DNA from: an uncultured Ruminococcus sp.
GTDB taxonomy: Bacteria; Bacillota; Clostridia; Oscillospirales; Ruminococcaceae
Assembly (NCBI GenBank): GCA_937910385.1
Contig: CALEPT010000049.1
Coordinates: 1 to 12,099 of the forward strand
Direction: 5' to 3'
DNA length: 12,099 nt
Made by a program: the position numbers and the translations under genes. Of the stretch, positions 1-6,166 are shown in pieces. Positions within the stretch are counted from its first letter, which is position 1; each line of letters begins with the position of its first letter. The notes under the pieces are model-generated. The model was not told the DNA's origin, ran no database searches, and saw nothing but the letters and a program-made list of their open reading frames with translations.

Positions 1-282
1 ACTTTTATTATACCACATTCAGCTCTCTATGTCGAGGGTTTGTCAACAGCACCATTTCGGTCACCCCTTTGAAAAAAGCGAATAAAACTGAAAAAGCTGA
101 TTTTCCGAAAAAGTATGCACGGAAGAATAGCAAGCATATGATTTGGGGACCCAAATCACCATTTTCGGCAATTTTCGCTACCCGACCTGCCGAATAATCT
201 TAGCTTGTTGGAGCATATCCCCAAACCCCTTGAGCTTGAAAAATCCGATACATAAATCAATTTATGAATGGAGGATTTTTCA
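1..282. other. Leader region upstream of tnpW, no confident gene
   Basis: I see no gene here with a start and ribosome binding site. On the + strand a frame is open from position 3 to a TAA at 195-197, but it has no visible start and may be only the tail of a gene to the left, or chance. The stretch contains a perfect 9-bp inverted repeat with a 2-base centre at 139-158 (TGATTTGGG-GA-CCCAAATCA), described separately. In related elements this would be the space between mobilization genes and tnpW. That context is inferred, since the left part of the element is outside the window. Confidence 0.5.
139..158. repeat. Perfect inverted repeat upstream of tnpW
   Basis: TGATTTGGG and CCCAAATCA are exact reverse complements around a GA centre. 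There is no U-tract on either side, so it is not a terminator. It could be an operator or part of a recombination or transfer site. The sequence does not say which. Confidence 0.5.
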
Positions 283-477
283 ATGAAAAAGACAACTTTG
301 AACGAACTCAACGAGATGTACAAGAATGCTCCGAAGCGCACTGCTGAGTATGAGATCGACGGAAAGATATTTGTTGTCACAAGTCATTTTGTCGGAGTGA
401 AAGATCTCGACAAGACGATGTATCAGCTTGCATTCAACCGTGCTTGCGAGGAAACTCTGAAAGAGATGTCGGCGTAA
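283..477 (+). CDS. tnpW: TnpW-like transposon-encoded small protein
   Basis: A 64-residue protein resembling the TnpW family of Tn4451-type elements, small proteins of unknown biochemical function found beside tnpX-type serine recombinases. The recognisable core is the middle part, with a YEIDGKIFVVTSHFVG stretch near residues 22-37 followed by a charged helical end (residues 43-64, ending EETLKEMSA). I chose the ATG at 283 because GGAGG (270-274) sits 8 bases upstream. An in-frame ATG at 268 would overlap that ribosome binding site. It lies directly upstream of the recombinase gene on the same strand, the usual arrangement in Clostridia elements. There is no signal peptide, membrane segment or DNA-binding motif that I can see. 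Family assignment is from remembered pattern and is fairly secure given the neighbour. Confidence 0.75.
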   Translation: MKKTTLNELNEMYKNAPKRTAEYEIDGKIFVVTSHFVGVKDLDKTMYQLAFNRACEETLKEMSA

Positions 478-489
478 ATTCTTTATGAA

Positions 490-522
490 TATCGTCGCGA
501 AAAAATAGCCGCCCCGACGATA
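490..522. repeat. Inverted repeat between tnpW and the tnpX promoter
   Basis: TATCGTCG (490-497) and CGACGATA (515-522) are perfect 8-bp inverted repeats separated by 17 bases, immediately after tnpW and 17 bases before the -35 box of tnpX. There is no U-tract, so an operator or a weak attenuating hairpin is more likely than a terminator. Function is inferred only from position. Confidence 0.4.
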
Positions 523-539
523 AAATTCCGAGAAAGGTA

Positions 540-568
540 TTGCTGTATTCTGAAATCTGTGCTATAAT
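540..568 (+). promoter_or_regulatory. Sigma-A promoter of tnpX-like recombinase
   Basis: TTGCTG (540-545) and a perfect TATAAT (563-568) are 17 bases apart, about 50 bases before the recombinase start. It means the recombinase can be transcribed separately from tnpW. Confidence 0.75.
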
Positions 569-617
569 GATTTTATTGAATACGGCTGCCTTGAACAACG
601 TTTTGGAGGTAACGAAA

Positions 618-2276
618 ATGACAAAGCAGTCGAATTACAACGCAGGAATATATGTTAGGCTTTCGCAGGAAGATGAACGTGCAGGCGAGTCGCTCTCGAT
701 TGAAAATCAGAAGCTCATTCTCACCAAGTATGTAGCGGAGCAGGGCTGGACTCTCGTTGATGTTTATGTTGATGACGGATATTCCGGAACAGACTTCAAT
801 CGTCCGGCAGTCACGCAGCTTTTGGAGGACGCGAAGAACGGAAAGATCAATCTGATAATCTGCAAAGACCTCTCACGTTTTGGCAGAAACTACATCGAGG
901 TCGGACAGTATGTGGATTATATCTTCCCGACATACAACATCCGCTTCATCGCTCTCAACGATAATGTCGATACTGCCAATCAGAACAGCGCGGCTATGGA
1001 TATGATGCCTATCGTCAACATCTTTAATGAGTGGCATTGCGCCTCGACTTCCAAGAAAATTAAGGCGGTCATCGAAGCAAATGCGAGAGTGGGAAAGTAC
1101 CGTACAACTTTTGCACCTTACGGTTATGTCAAAGGTGATGACGAAAAGCACTTGCCAGTAGTTGATCCCCCTGCGGCAGAGGTTGTTAAGCGTATATTTA
1201 TAATGCGCTCGCAGGGAATAAGTCCGCGTCATATTGCAGACAAGCTCAACGAAGAAAAAGTTCCTATTCCGTCCGATTACCTTTATGCTAAGTTAGGTAA
1301 GCCGAATCCGCGCAACACAAAACATTTATGGTGCGCTGAAGGCATAAGACAAATTCTTCATAACCCTACCTATCTCGGCGATCTTGTTCAGATGAAAACG
1401 ACAACCATTTCTTATAAGGTGCATAAATCTGTCAAGCGCGACGAGGAAGATTGGATAGTTATACCGAACACACACGAAGCTATCATAAGCCGTGAGCTTT
1501 GGGATAAGTGCAGAGAGGTTGACGCTTCGGTAAGTCAGGGTAAACGAAACAAAGACGGTTATGTGGCTTGCTTAAGCGGGTTTATGTTCTGTGCTGATTG
1601 TGGGGGAAAGATGAGATTGGGCTGGAATAACACAAGACATCAGCGTAGTGGACCAAGAGAATACTATCGTCACAATTTCAATTGCAACACCTACAATAAG
1701 TTTGGCAAGAATGTTTGTGCAAGCCATTATATCAAGATGAAAGACATCGACGCTATCGTGCTCGCTGATATCCGTTCTCTGACCCAGCAGGTCATTGAGG
1801 ATGAAGCTGCCGCAAAATCCGCTTTCCTTGCAAAGAAGCAGTCCGAACACGCGAAACAGACTTCCGAGGATAAGAAGCGCCTTTCGGATAGCAAGCACAG
1901 GCTTGAAGAACTTTCTAACCTCATTCCGAAGATCTACGAGGACAAGGTTCTCGGAAAAGTTCCGGAAGATGTTTGCCTTGATCTGTTGCAGAAGTACACC
2001 GCCGAGCAGAAAGAGCTTAACGCGATAGTCGCTGATCTTGAAGCCAAGCAGCAGGAGAGCCGCAAAGATGAGGAAGATGTCGAGAAGTTCATCGCCCGCT
2101 TGAAGAAGTACGCCGGAGCGGAAGAACTTACCCGCGAGATGTGCTTGGAACTGATCGAGTATATCGTGGTTGACGAGTATGCCGCAGACCGCCCTCGTCA
2201 CATCGAAATCTACTACAAATTCCTCGACAAAGCATTAGAGGACAAAAATCACCTTAATTTACCGCAATCGGCTTAA
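618..2276 (+). CDS. tnpX: Large serine recombinase, TnpX/DUF4368 type
   Basis: A 552-residue site-specific recombinase that would excise and insert the element through a covalent serine-DNA intermediate. The N-terminal resolvase domain (about 8-155) has the catalytic serine in YVRLSQED at Ser16 and the conserved DLSRFGRN segment. A recombinase domain follows (about 165-290), then a zinc ribbon with Cys325, Cys328, Cys356 and Cys367, a charged coiled-coil stretch (about 395-480) and a DUF4368-like end with LIEYIVVDEY. The ATG at 618 has GGAGGT at 605-610. An upstream in-frame ATG at 540 lies inside the promoter and is not the start. The length is usual for DUF4368 recombinases and shorter than Tn4451 TnpX. 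All expected catalytic and zinc residues are visible, so it is probably active. The stop codon sits inside a strong hairpin (2262-2291). Confidence 0.93.
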   Translation: MTKQSNYNAGIYVRLSQEDERAGESLSIENQKLILTKYVAEQGWTLVDVYVDDGYSGTDFNRPAVTQLLEDAKNGKINLIICKDLSRFGRNYIEVGQYVDYIFPTYNIRFIALNDNVDTANQNSAAMDMMPIVNIFNEWHCASTSKKIKAVIEANARVGKYRTTFAPYGYVKGDDEKHLPVVDPPAAEVVKRIFIMRSQGISPRHIADKLNEEKVPIPSDYLYAKLGKPNPRNTKHLWCAEGIRQILHNPTYLGDLVQMKTTTISYKVHKSVKRDEEDWIVIPNTHEAIISRELWDKCREVDASVSQGKRNKDGYVACLSGFMFCADCGGKMRLGWNNTRHQRSGPREYYRHNFNCNTYNKFGKNVCASHYIKMKDIDAIVLADIRSLTQQVIEDEAAAKSAFLAKKQSEHAKQTSEDKKRLSDSKHRLEELSNLIPKIYEDKVLGKVPEDVCLDLLQKYTAEQKELNAIVADLEAKQQESRKDEEDVEKFIARLKKYAGAEELTREMCLELIEYIVVDEYAADRPRHIEIYYKFLDKALEDKNHLNLPQSA

Positions 2277-2291
2277 CAAAGCCGATTGTGG
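2262..2291 (+). terminator. Hairpin spanning the recombinase stop codon
   Basis: CCGCAATCGGCTT (2262-2274) pairs with AAGCCGATTGTGG (2279-2291): 13 base pairs with one G-T wobble and a 4-base loop. No U-tract follows, so intrinsic termination is doubtful. It may slow transcription, protect the mRNA 3' end, or be part of the element end bound by the recombinase. The stem includes the TAA stop at 2274-2276. Confidence 0.45.
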
Positions 2292-2318
2292 GCAGTAAGA
2301 AAATGTGTGTCCTTTTGA

Positions 2319-2517
2319 GATGTTGACTACTTTGAACTTGTACTCTCACATGTTTCAGTAGGCAAGGACGAGGAATTGTGATGCAATTACTAACGCTCTG
2401 TCCTTCAACAATGAACCGACAGGGAAAAGTCAGGACACAGTCGAGAGCAAGGAAGCGGTCTATATTGATGAAGCTGATGACGAGGCAGAAGAAGAAACGA
2501 TGAGCCTGTCGATGTGA
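2319..2517 (+). pseudogene. 3' remnant of an interrupted gene, frameshifted
   Basis: Reading from 2319 gives a natural-looking peptide, DVDYFELVLSHVSVGKDEEL, which hits TGA at 2379-2381. Skipping the T at 2379 continues as DAITNALSFNNEPTGKSQ and then an acidic tail ending EEETMSLSM with a TGA at 2515-2517. There is no start codon or ribosome binding site. An in-frame stop at 2316-2318 lies just before it and the recombinase lies immediately upstream. The simplest reading is the last ~65 codons of a gene cut by the tnpX element, with one base inserted since. I do not recognise the family. The frameshift could also be a sequencing error. Confidence 0.5.
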
Positions 2518-2528
2518 GTAAAAAAGCA

Positions 2529-2555
2529 ACCGCAGGGAAGAATATTCCCTGCGGT
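2529..2555 (-). terminator. Perfect hairpin with minus-strand U-tract
   Basis: ACCGCAGGGAA (2529-2539) and TTCCCTGCGGT (2545-2555) form a perfect 11-bp stem with a 5-base loop. The + strand side has AAAAAAGCA before it and no T-run after it, so the U-tract appears on the minus-strand transcript, after two or three intervening bases. It follows the gene remnant, so it may be a degenerate bidirectional terminator. Confidence 0.5.
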
Positions 2556-2581
2556 ATGTATAAGGAATGTTTGAGAATATA

Positions 2582-2610
2582 TTGATTTGATAAATGCTTT
2601 GTGGTATAAT
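2582..2610 (+). promoter_or_regulatory. Sigma-A promoter of the toxin-antitoxin operon
   Basis: TTGATT (2582-2587) and perfect TATAAT (2605-2610) with a 17-base spacer, about 45 bases before the toxin start. Confidence 0.8.
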
Positions 2611-2654
2611 ACTTATAAAGAGTTATGCCCGTAGACTGATAAGGGGTGATTATA

Positions 2655-2963
2655 TTGCAGATAGATGAACTCAAAAAACTAATAGAGAGCAATAGTATAT
2701 TATGGACGACACATTGTCTTCAGCGAATGGGCGAGCGTGACATAAAGCGTGCGGATGTTAAGAATTGTATAAGCAGTGGAGAAATAATAGAGCAGTATCC
2801 CGACGATTTCCCTAACCCGAGCTGCTTGGTGTTCGGTATGACATTGGCGAACAAAGTTCTTCATGTTGTAGCCGGAACGGACGGAAAATACCTTTATATC
2901 ATTACCGCTTACTATCCCACAGAAGATAAATTTGAACCTGATCTGAAAACAAGGAGGAAATAG
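2655..2963 (+). CDS. DUF4258 protein, putative toxin of a TA pair
   Basis: A 102-residue protein of the DUF4258 type, a fold related to small RelE/MqsR-like RNases. A role as an mRNA-cleaving toxin is inferred from this and from the neighbour. The family hallmark THCLQRMGERDI is at residues 19-30, with His20 and Arg24 as candidate active-site residues. The C-terminal part has a VVAGTDGKYLYIITAYYP strand pattern typical of the fold. The start is probably TTG at 2655, because AAGGGGTGAT (2641-2650), a long anti-Shine-Dalgarno match, lies just before it. GTG at 2646 would overlap that site. The next gene starts 2 bases after the stop and its ribosome binding site is inside this gene, so the two are translationally linked. 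A weak TTG start would keep the toxin level low. Confidence 0.75.
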   Translation: MQIDELKKLIESNSILWTTHCLQRMGERDIKRADVKNCISSGEIIEQYPDDFPNPSCLVFGMTLANKVLHVVAGTDGKYLYIITAYYPTEDKFEPDLKTRRK

Positions 2964-2965
2964 CT

Positions 2966-3193
2966 ATGTGTATGTTTTGCAAGAATAAGACCTATACCGA
3001 GTCAACGACAACTCATGTTGTAAACTATAAGGACTGCATTATCATCATCAGAAATGTTCCTTGCCTTGAGTGCGAACAGTGCGGTGAAAAGTACTACACT
3101 GACGAGGTCGCTGAAAAAATTGAACGAATTGTAGAGGCAGCCAAAAAGCTCATGCAGGAAATATCCGTTGTAGATTATAAAACAGCCGCCTGA
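2966..3193 (+). CDS. YgiT-type zinc-finger protein, putative antitoxin
   Basis: A 75-residue protein with the zinc-binding pattern of MqsA/YgiT antitoxin N-termini: Cys2 and Cys5, then Cys36 and Cys39 in CLECEQCGEKYYT. A helical tail (about 46-66) follows. Unlike full MqsA (about 130 residues) it has no C-terminal helix-turn-helix, so it is probably a zinc-only antitoxin that binds the DUF4258 protein directly and cannot by itself repress DNA by the classical MqsA route. AGGAGG at 2952-2957 is 8 bases before the ATG. It is the second gene of the pair, in toxin-first order, which is also seen in mqsRA. A terminator follows at 3202. Confidence 0.78.
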   Translation: MCMFCKNKTYTESTTTHVVNYKDCIIIIRNVPCLECEQCGEKYYTDEVAEKIERIVEAAKKLMQEISVVDYKTAA

Positions 3194-3201
3194 ATAAAGC
3201 G

Positions 3202-3230
3202 AAAGCCATCTCGTTAGAGGTGGCTTTTTT
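3202..3230 (+). terminator. Rho-independent terminator of the TA operon
   Basis: AAAGCCATCTC pairs with GAGGTGGCTTT across a 4-base GTTA loop (one G-U wobble), ending in TTTTTT, starting 8 bases after the antitoxin stop codon. Confidence 0.85.
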
Positions 3231-3321
3231 AGGATAATAACCAGTACAATGTTGCGGCAGCTTTCTCAGCGTTCCAAGTGGCTGATTATGAAAATAAGGG
3301 GCTGACAAGGGGTTGAGGGCA

Positions 3322-3372
3322 TTTTTTAGAAAAAAGAAACCCCACAAACGGCTATTTTAAGCCATCTGTGGG
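3322..3372 (-). terminator. Minus-strand terminator hairpin
   Basis: Read on the minus strand, CCCACAGATGGCT (3372-3360) pairs with AGCCGTTTGTGGG (3353-3341): 13 pairs including two G-U wobbles, 6-base loop, then a U-rich run. On the + strand the two wobbles become mismatches and no U-tract follows, so the minus direction is favoured. Confidence 0.65.
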
Positions 3373-3424
3373 ATTGATGAATGTGTATGTGTTACAATAT
3401 AGATACCGCTTCATGCAGATAAAA

Positions 3425-3457
3425 AATTCGCGTTTCACTCAAAGTGAAACGCGAATT
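3425..3457 (-). terminator. Perfect 15-bp palindromic hairpin, minus U-tract
   Basis: AATTCGCGTTTCACT (3425-3439) and AGTGAAACGCGAATT (3443-3457) are exact reverse complements with a CAA centre. On the minus strand the stem runs straight into TTTTTT, a textbook intrinsic terminator. On the + strand there is no T-run after it. No minus-strand gene lies close upstream, so it may shield the left genes, or terminate an unseen small minus-strand RNA. Confidence 0.65.
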
Positions 3458-3689
3458 GGTAAGGTGAAATAATTTAGACTTCAACATCAATTGTAATGTA
3501 AATTCACAATTATAGCTTGATAGTATTTTTTCCTTTCATACATATAGTTACAGGTATCAAGTATCGAAAACGTAAACTGCATTTCAATATTTAACATAAA
3601 ACAAATCCGTAAAATTCAAGGGAATTATTATTACAAATTTTATCATCTTTTAAAATTATAGAAAATGAAGCAATAAAATTTGTTATATA

Positions 3690-3718
3690 TTGACATTTAC
3701 AGAGTGTTGAGTTATAAT
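3690..3718 (+). promoter_or_regulatory. Consensus promoter of the peptidase cargo operon
   Basis: TTGACA (3690-3695) and TATAAT (3713-3718) with a 17-base spacer: a perfect sigma-A consensus. It should give strong constitutive transcription unless repressed. The start is followed by a leader of about 30 bases and AGGAGG at 3744-3749. Confidence 0.88.
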
Positions 3719-3757
3719 ATACATGTAAGATATTGTAGCTATTAGGAGGTATATTTT

Positions 3758-4360
3758 ATGTTTTCTAATGATTATATAAATAATTACTTATCATATCATT
3801 TTGATGAAGATAATATCTCATATAATTTTGATCAGATTATCAAAAATGAACACCTTCGAAATGTGATATGTATACTTATTAACGAAAATAATCAAATGCA
3901 AAATTCGATATCTAATCAAGAGTATGCTAGAATTATGATGAAAGGTAAAATAAGTGTTACCATTCATTTTAATTCAATAATAAAATTCCTAATCAATACA
4001 GCTTTTACTGATAACAAATTAGTATACCTTAAATCTACTATTTTACTAATTATAGAATCTGTTCAAAAATTAAAAAATGAAGAACGTTGCATTTGTTTTG
4101 TTATCACTGAACTTATGTCCCAATTTCAATCTAGTATAACTAAGGATCATGTGAAACAATATTTTCAGAGCAATTATAATCCTGATATTGGATATTTATG
4201 CCCATGCAGGTTTGATTGCGATAAAGCGAATCATGAAGTAAATGAAATATGCGGATATTTAACCCTTGATTTTATCGATATTGTAATTCAAAGCCTACAC
4301 GAAAAAGGAATCATTAACTACAGTAACAATATTATTTGTTCAATTCCAATCTTTAATTAA
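3758..4360 (+). CDS. Unknown 200-aa protein, cargo operon gene 1
   Basis: I do not recognise this protein. It is a soluble-looking, mostly helical 200-residue protein without signal peptide or obvious membrane segment. A hydrophobic stretch around residues 85-100 (LVYLKSTILLIIESVQKL) looks like a buried helix. The notable feature is a cysteine cluster: Cys148, Cys150, Cys154 and Cys165 with His159 between them, starting CPCRFDCDKANHEVNEIC, which could bind a metal. The last 35 residues (DFIDIVIQSLHEKGII, then NNIICSIPIF) read like a helix plus beta-hairpin and might be a small winged-helix end, but this is weak. The start is secure: AGGAGG at 3744-3749, 8 bases before ATG. The peptidase gene starts 9 bases after its stop, so the two products probably work together. 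Codon use is very AT-rich, unlike the flanking genes, which suggests foreign origin. Confidence 0.85.
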   Translation: MFSNDYINNYLSYHFDEDNISYNFDQIIKNEHLRNVICILINENNQMQNSISNQEYARIMMKGKISVTIHFNSIIKFLINTAFTDNKLVYLKSTILLIIESVQKLKNEERCICFVITELMSQFQSSITKDHVKQYFQSNYNPDIGYLCPCRFDCDKANHEVNEICGYLTLDFIDIVIQSLHEKGIINYSNNIICSIPIFN

Positions 4361-4369
4361 GAGGTTTAC

Positions 4370-6130
4370 ATGAATAATACTATTAAAAAAAAATATGTAG
4401 TTGAATACTATAATCTAAAAACACAAAATATCATATTTAAAATTATATTGGAATATTTTCCTGACGTAAAAGAGTGGTATAGTAAATATATGACTCCTTA
4501 TTATAGTAGTGTTTCATCTGGCGAGATAACAAAAGAGCAAATACCAGATGAGCAAATATCAAGCGAACTCAAATCACATATAGAACATTTATCAGATGCA
4601 AGTATTTTTTTTGATTTAATATCAAACATTGTTGACGATTCAATTACAATAGTTGCAGAGAATAGATATGTTGATAGAGAATACCGAGATTCTTATTACA
4701 TGCATTATTCAGAAGAACACAAAGAAAAATCTCGATGGTGTCAACGTCTTCTTTTGTTCAGCGGTAATCACGAAAGTGAGTTGAATTCCAAATCAGTTAT
4801 TTCAGATTCAGATATTAAAATACTAAATAATGACTTTATTGGAAGTATTGTTATTAAACCACTCCACAAATGTTCGATAGGTCGAACATTATTATCACCA
4901 AATCATTTCAAGCATCTCCATAATACATACATTAGGAAATCACGTTATAATATTAATTACAGAGAATTACAATTATCTGTGGAGGCATTTCCTTTTAGAA
5001 TGAGAGATGATACTACAACTTCTTGTGCAGAAGTAACACTATTAAATATTTTTGATTATTATAGTTCGAAATATAATGATTATAGGTGCCTTATGCCTTC
5101 TGAAATTCATTCCTTAGTTCGTCGTCGAAATAACGATCGAACAGTTCCGACAAAAGGGCTTAATTATACCATAATATCTAAAGTTTTGCATGAATCAGGT
5201 TTCTCACCAAAACTTCATTCTCGCTTTGATCCTGAGGATTATACGATTACTTCAATACAAAAAGGAATATCTGCATATGGTTTAGAAAAACCCTCTTCTT
5301 TATTTGGATATTATGTTGAATCTGGTATGCCAGTCGGCATTGGATTTCATATTGGAAGCCTCAAATTAGGTCACTCCGTTCTTTGTATTGGACATGCTCA
5401 GTGTAATCCAATAAACAGTGAAACTGCTAAACCTTTACTTTCAAAAGAACTATTTGAAAAAAGTGTTCGTTCTTCTTCAAATCAGAAAAACGAAATATAT
5501 GCTATTGATACTAATTGGCTTAGAACCTGTTATATTATTCAAGATGATGCTAGCAAACCATATTCATTTATGAAAAAAAACAACGATGATAAATTTAAAA
5601 TTGAATCAAACGAAAATGAATTAGAAATAGGAAGTGTTGTGGTTCCTCTTCATAGAAGAATGTATATGGATGCACGTGATGCGGTGTTAATGTTTAGACA
5701 GATAATTTATGATACCATTACTTTATCAGATAAAGATTTTAATATACCACATTCACTCATATCTTGCGGAACTAGCCAATTAGATCCTTTGATTTATCGA
5801 ATATTTCTAGCTTCCTCTGGTCATTATAGAGCATTTAGAATAAAGCATATTAAAACAGAAGAAGAATTCGACATATATAGTAATTTAGAAATGCCCCATT
5901 TCGTTTGGGTATGCGAACTTTACAATTTGCAATCATATAACAACAGTGATCCTTTTCCATTTGGTGAAATAGTTTTGGATGCAACAGTTCCAAAGATTAA
6001 TTATGATTCTTTAATAATAAAAACGTACAATAATTTTGTGAAAGTTACAGGTTATGATCCTTTTGTGTTAAAAAAACCAATCTCATTATCATCCTATTCA
6101 TCGAATCTAGATGCAATAAAGCCGAAATAA
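4370..6130 (+). CDS. C39/papain-like cysteine peptidase domain protein
   Basis: A 586-residue cytoplasmic-looking protein with a papain-fold (C39-like) core. The candidate catalytic Cys219 sits at the start of a helix in TTSCAEVTLLNIFDYY. The candidate His335 is in LGHSVLCIGH, and the acidic residue is Asp380 in AIDTNW or Asp392/Asp393 in YIIQDDASKPY. Around these are an N-terminal region (1-200) containing GSIVIKPL (158-165), and a C-terminal region of about 180 residues ending with GEIVLDAT (532-539). There are no transmembrane helices or ABC domain, so it is not a C39 bacteriocin exporter. The usual oxyanion-hole Gln shortly before the Cys is not obvious (RMRDD there). GAGG at 4361-4364 is 5 bases before the ATG. 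It follows the 200-aa gene by 9 bases, and a terminator follows at once. Substrate is unknown. Peptidase, transglutaminase-like or inactive binding roles all remain possible. Confidence 0.8.
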   Translation: MNNTIKKKYVVEYYNLKTQNIIFKIILEYFPDVKEWYSKYMTPYYSSVSSGEITKEQIPDEQISSELKSHIEHLSDASIFFDLISNIVDDSITIVAENRYVDREYRDSYYMHYSEEHKEKSRWCQRLLLFSGNHESELNSKSVISDSDIKILNNDFIGSIVIKPLHKCSIGRTLLSPNHFKHLHNTYIRKSRYNINYRELQLSVEAFPFRMRDDTTTSCAEVTLLNIFDYYSSKYNDYRCLMPSEIHSLVRRRNNDRTVPTKGLNYTIISKVLHESGFSPKLHSRFDPEDYTITSIQKGISAYGLEKPSSLFGYYVESGMPVGIGFHIGSLKLGHSVLCIGHAQCNPINSETAKPLLSKELFEKSVRSSSNQKNEIYAIDTNWLRTCYIIQDDASKPYSFMKKNNDDKFKIESNENELEIGSVVVPLHRRMYMDARDAVLMFRQIIYDTITLSDKDFNIPHSLISCGTSQLDPLIYRIFLASSGHYRAFRIKHIKTEEEFDIYSNLEMPHFVWVCELYNLQSYNNSDPFPFGEIVLDATVPKINYDSLIIKTYNNFVKVTGYDPFVLKKPISLSSYSSNLDAIKPK

Positions 6131-6134
6131 TAAT

Positions 6135-6165
6135 AAAAAAGGACGATTAAAAATCGCCCTTTTTT
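6135..6165. terminator. Bidirectional terminator between convergent genes
   Basis: AAAAAAGGACGAT (6135-6147) pairs with ATCGCCCTTTTTT (6153-6165), with a 5-base loop and one A-C mismatch on the + strand that becomes a G-U pair on the minus strand. A/T tracts on both sides serve both the peptidase gene and the convergent small gene. Confidence 0.85.
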
Positions 6166-6166
6166 A

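Larger units (their letters stand above)
3231..3757. other. Gene-free spacer between TA operon and cargo
   Basis: About 530 bases without a supported gene. The first part (to about 3340) has the same moderate GC as the left half and an open frame without start (NVAAAFSAFQVADYENKG, stop near 3318) that may be a gene remnant. The middle holds two hairpins with minus-strand U-tracts (3341-3372 and 3425-3457). From about 3464 the sequence becomes very AT-rich and stays so through the cargo genes, ending in the promoter at 3690. The composition change suggests an insertion boundary near 3460. Confidence 0.6.

Noticed and set aside
3..197. Open + strand frame from the left edge to TAA at 195-197, lysine-rich
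   Set aside because: No start or ribosome binding site in the window and no recognised motif. It could be a gene tail, but the evidence is too thin to call.
1572..2201. 209-codon minus-strand open frame inside the recombinase gene
   Set aside because: It lies entirely opposite a well-supported recombinase with intact catalytic and zinc motifs, so it is a shadow frame, as is the 119-codon frame at 873-1232.
3233..3318. + strand frame reading NVAAAFSAFQVADYENKG before a stop
   Set aside because: No start codon or ribosome binding site. It may be a remnant, but it is too short to assign.
3150..3347. Minus-strand 65-codon open frame over the TA terminator
   Set aside because: It overlaps the antitoxin end and its terminator, has no ribosome binding site, and does not resemble a protein I know.
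4370..6130. Idea that the large protein is a C39 bacteriocin-processing exporter
   Set aside because: There are no transmembrane helices, no ABC ATPase motifs and no double-glycine leader peptide gene nearby. Only the peptidase-like core is supported.
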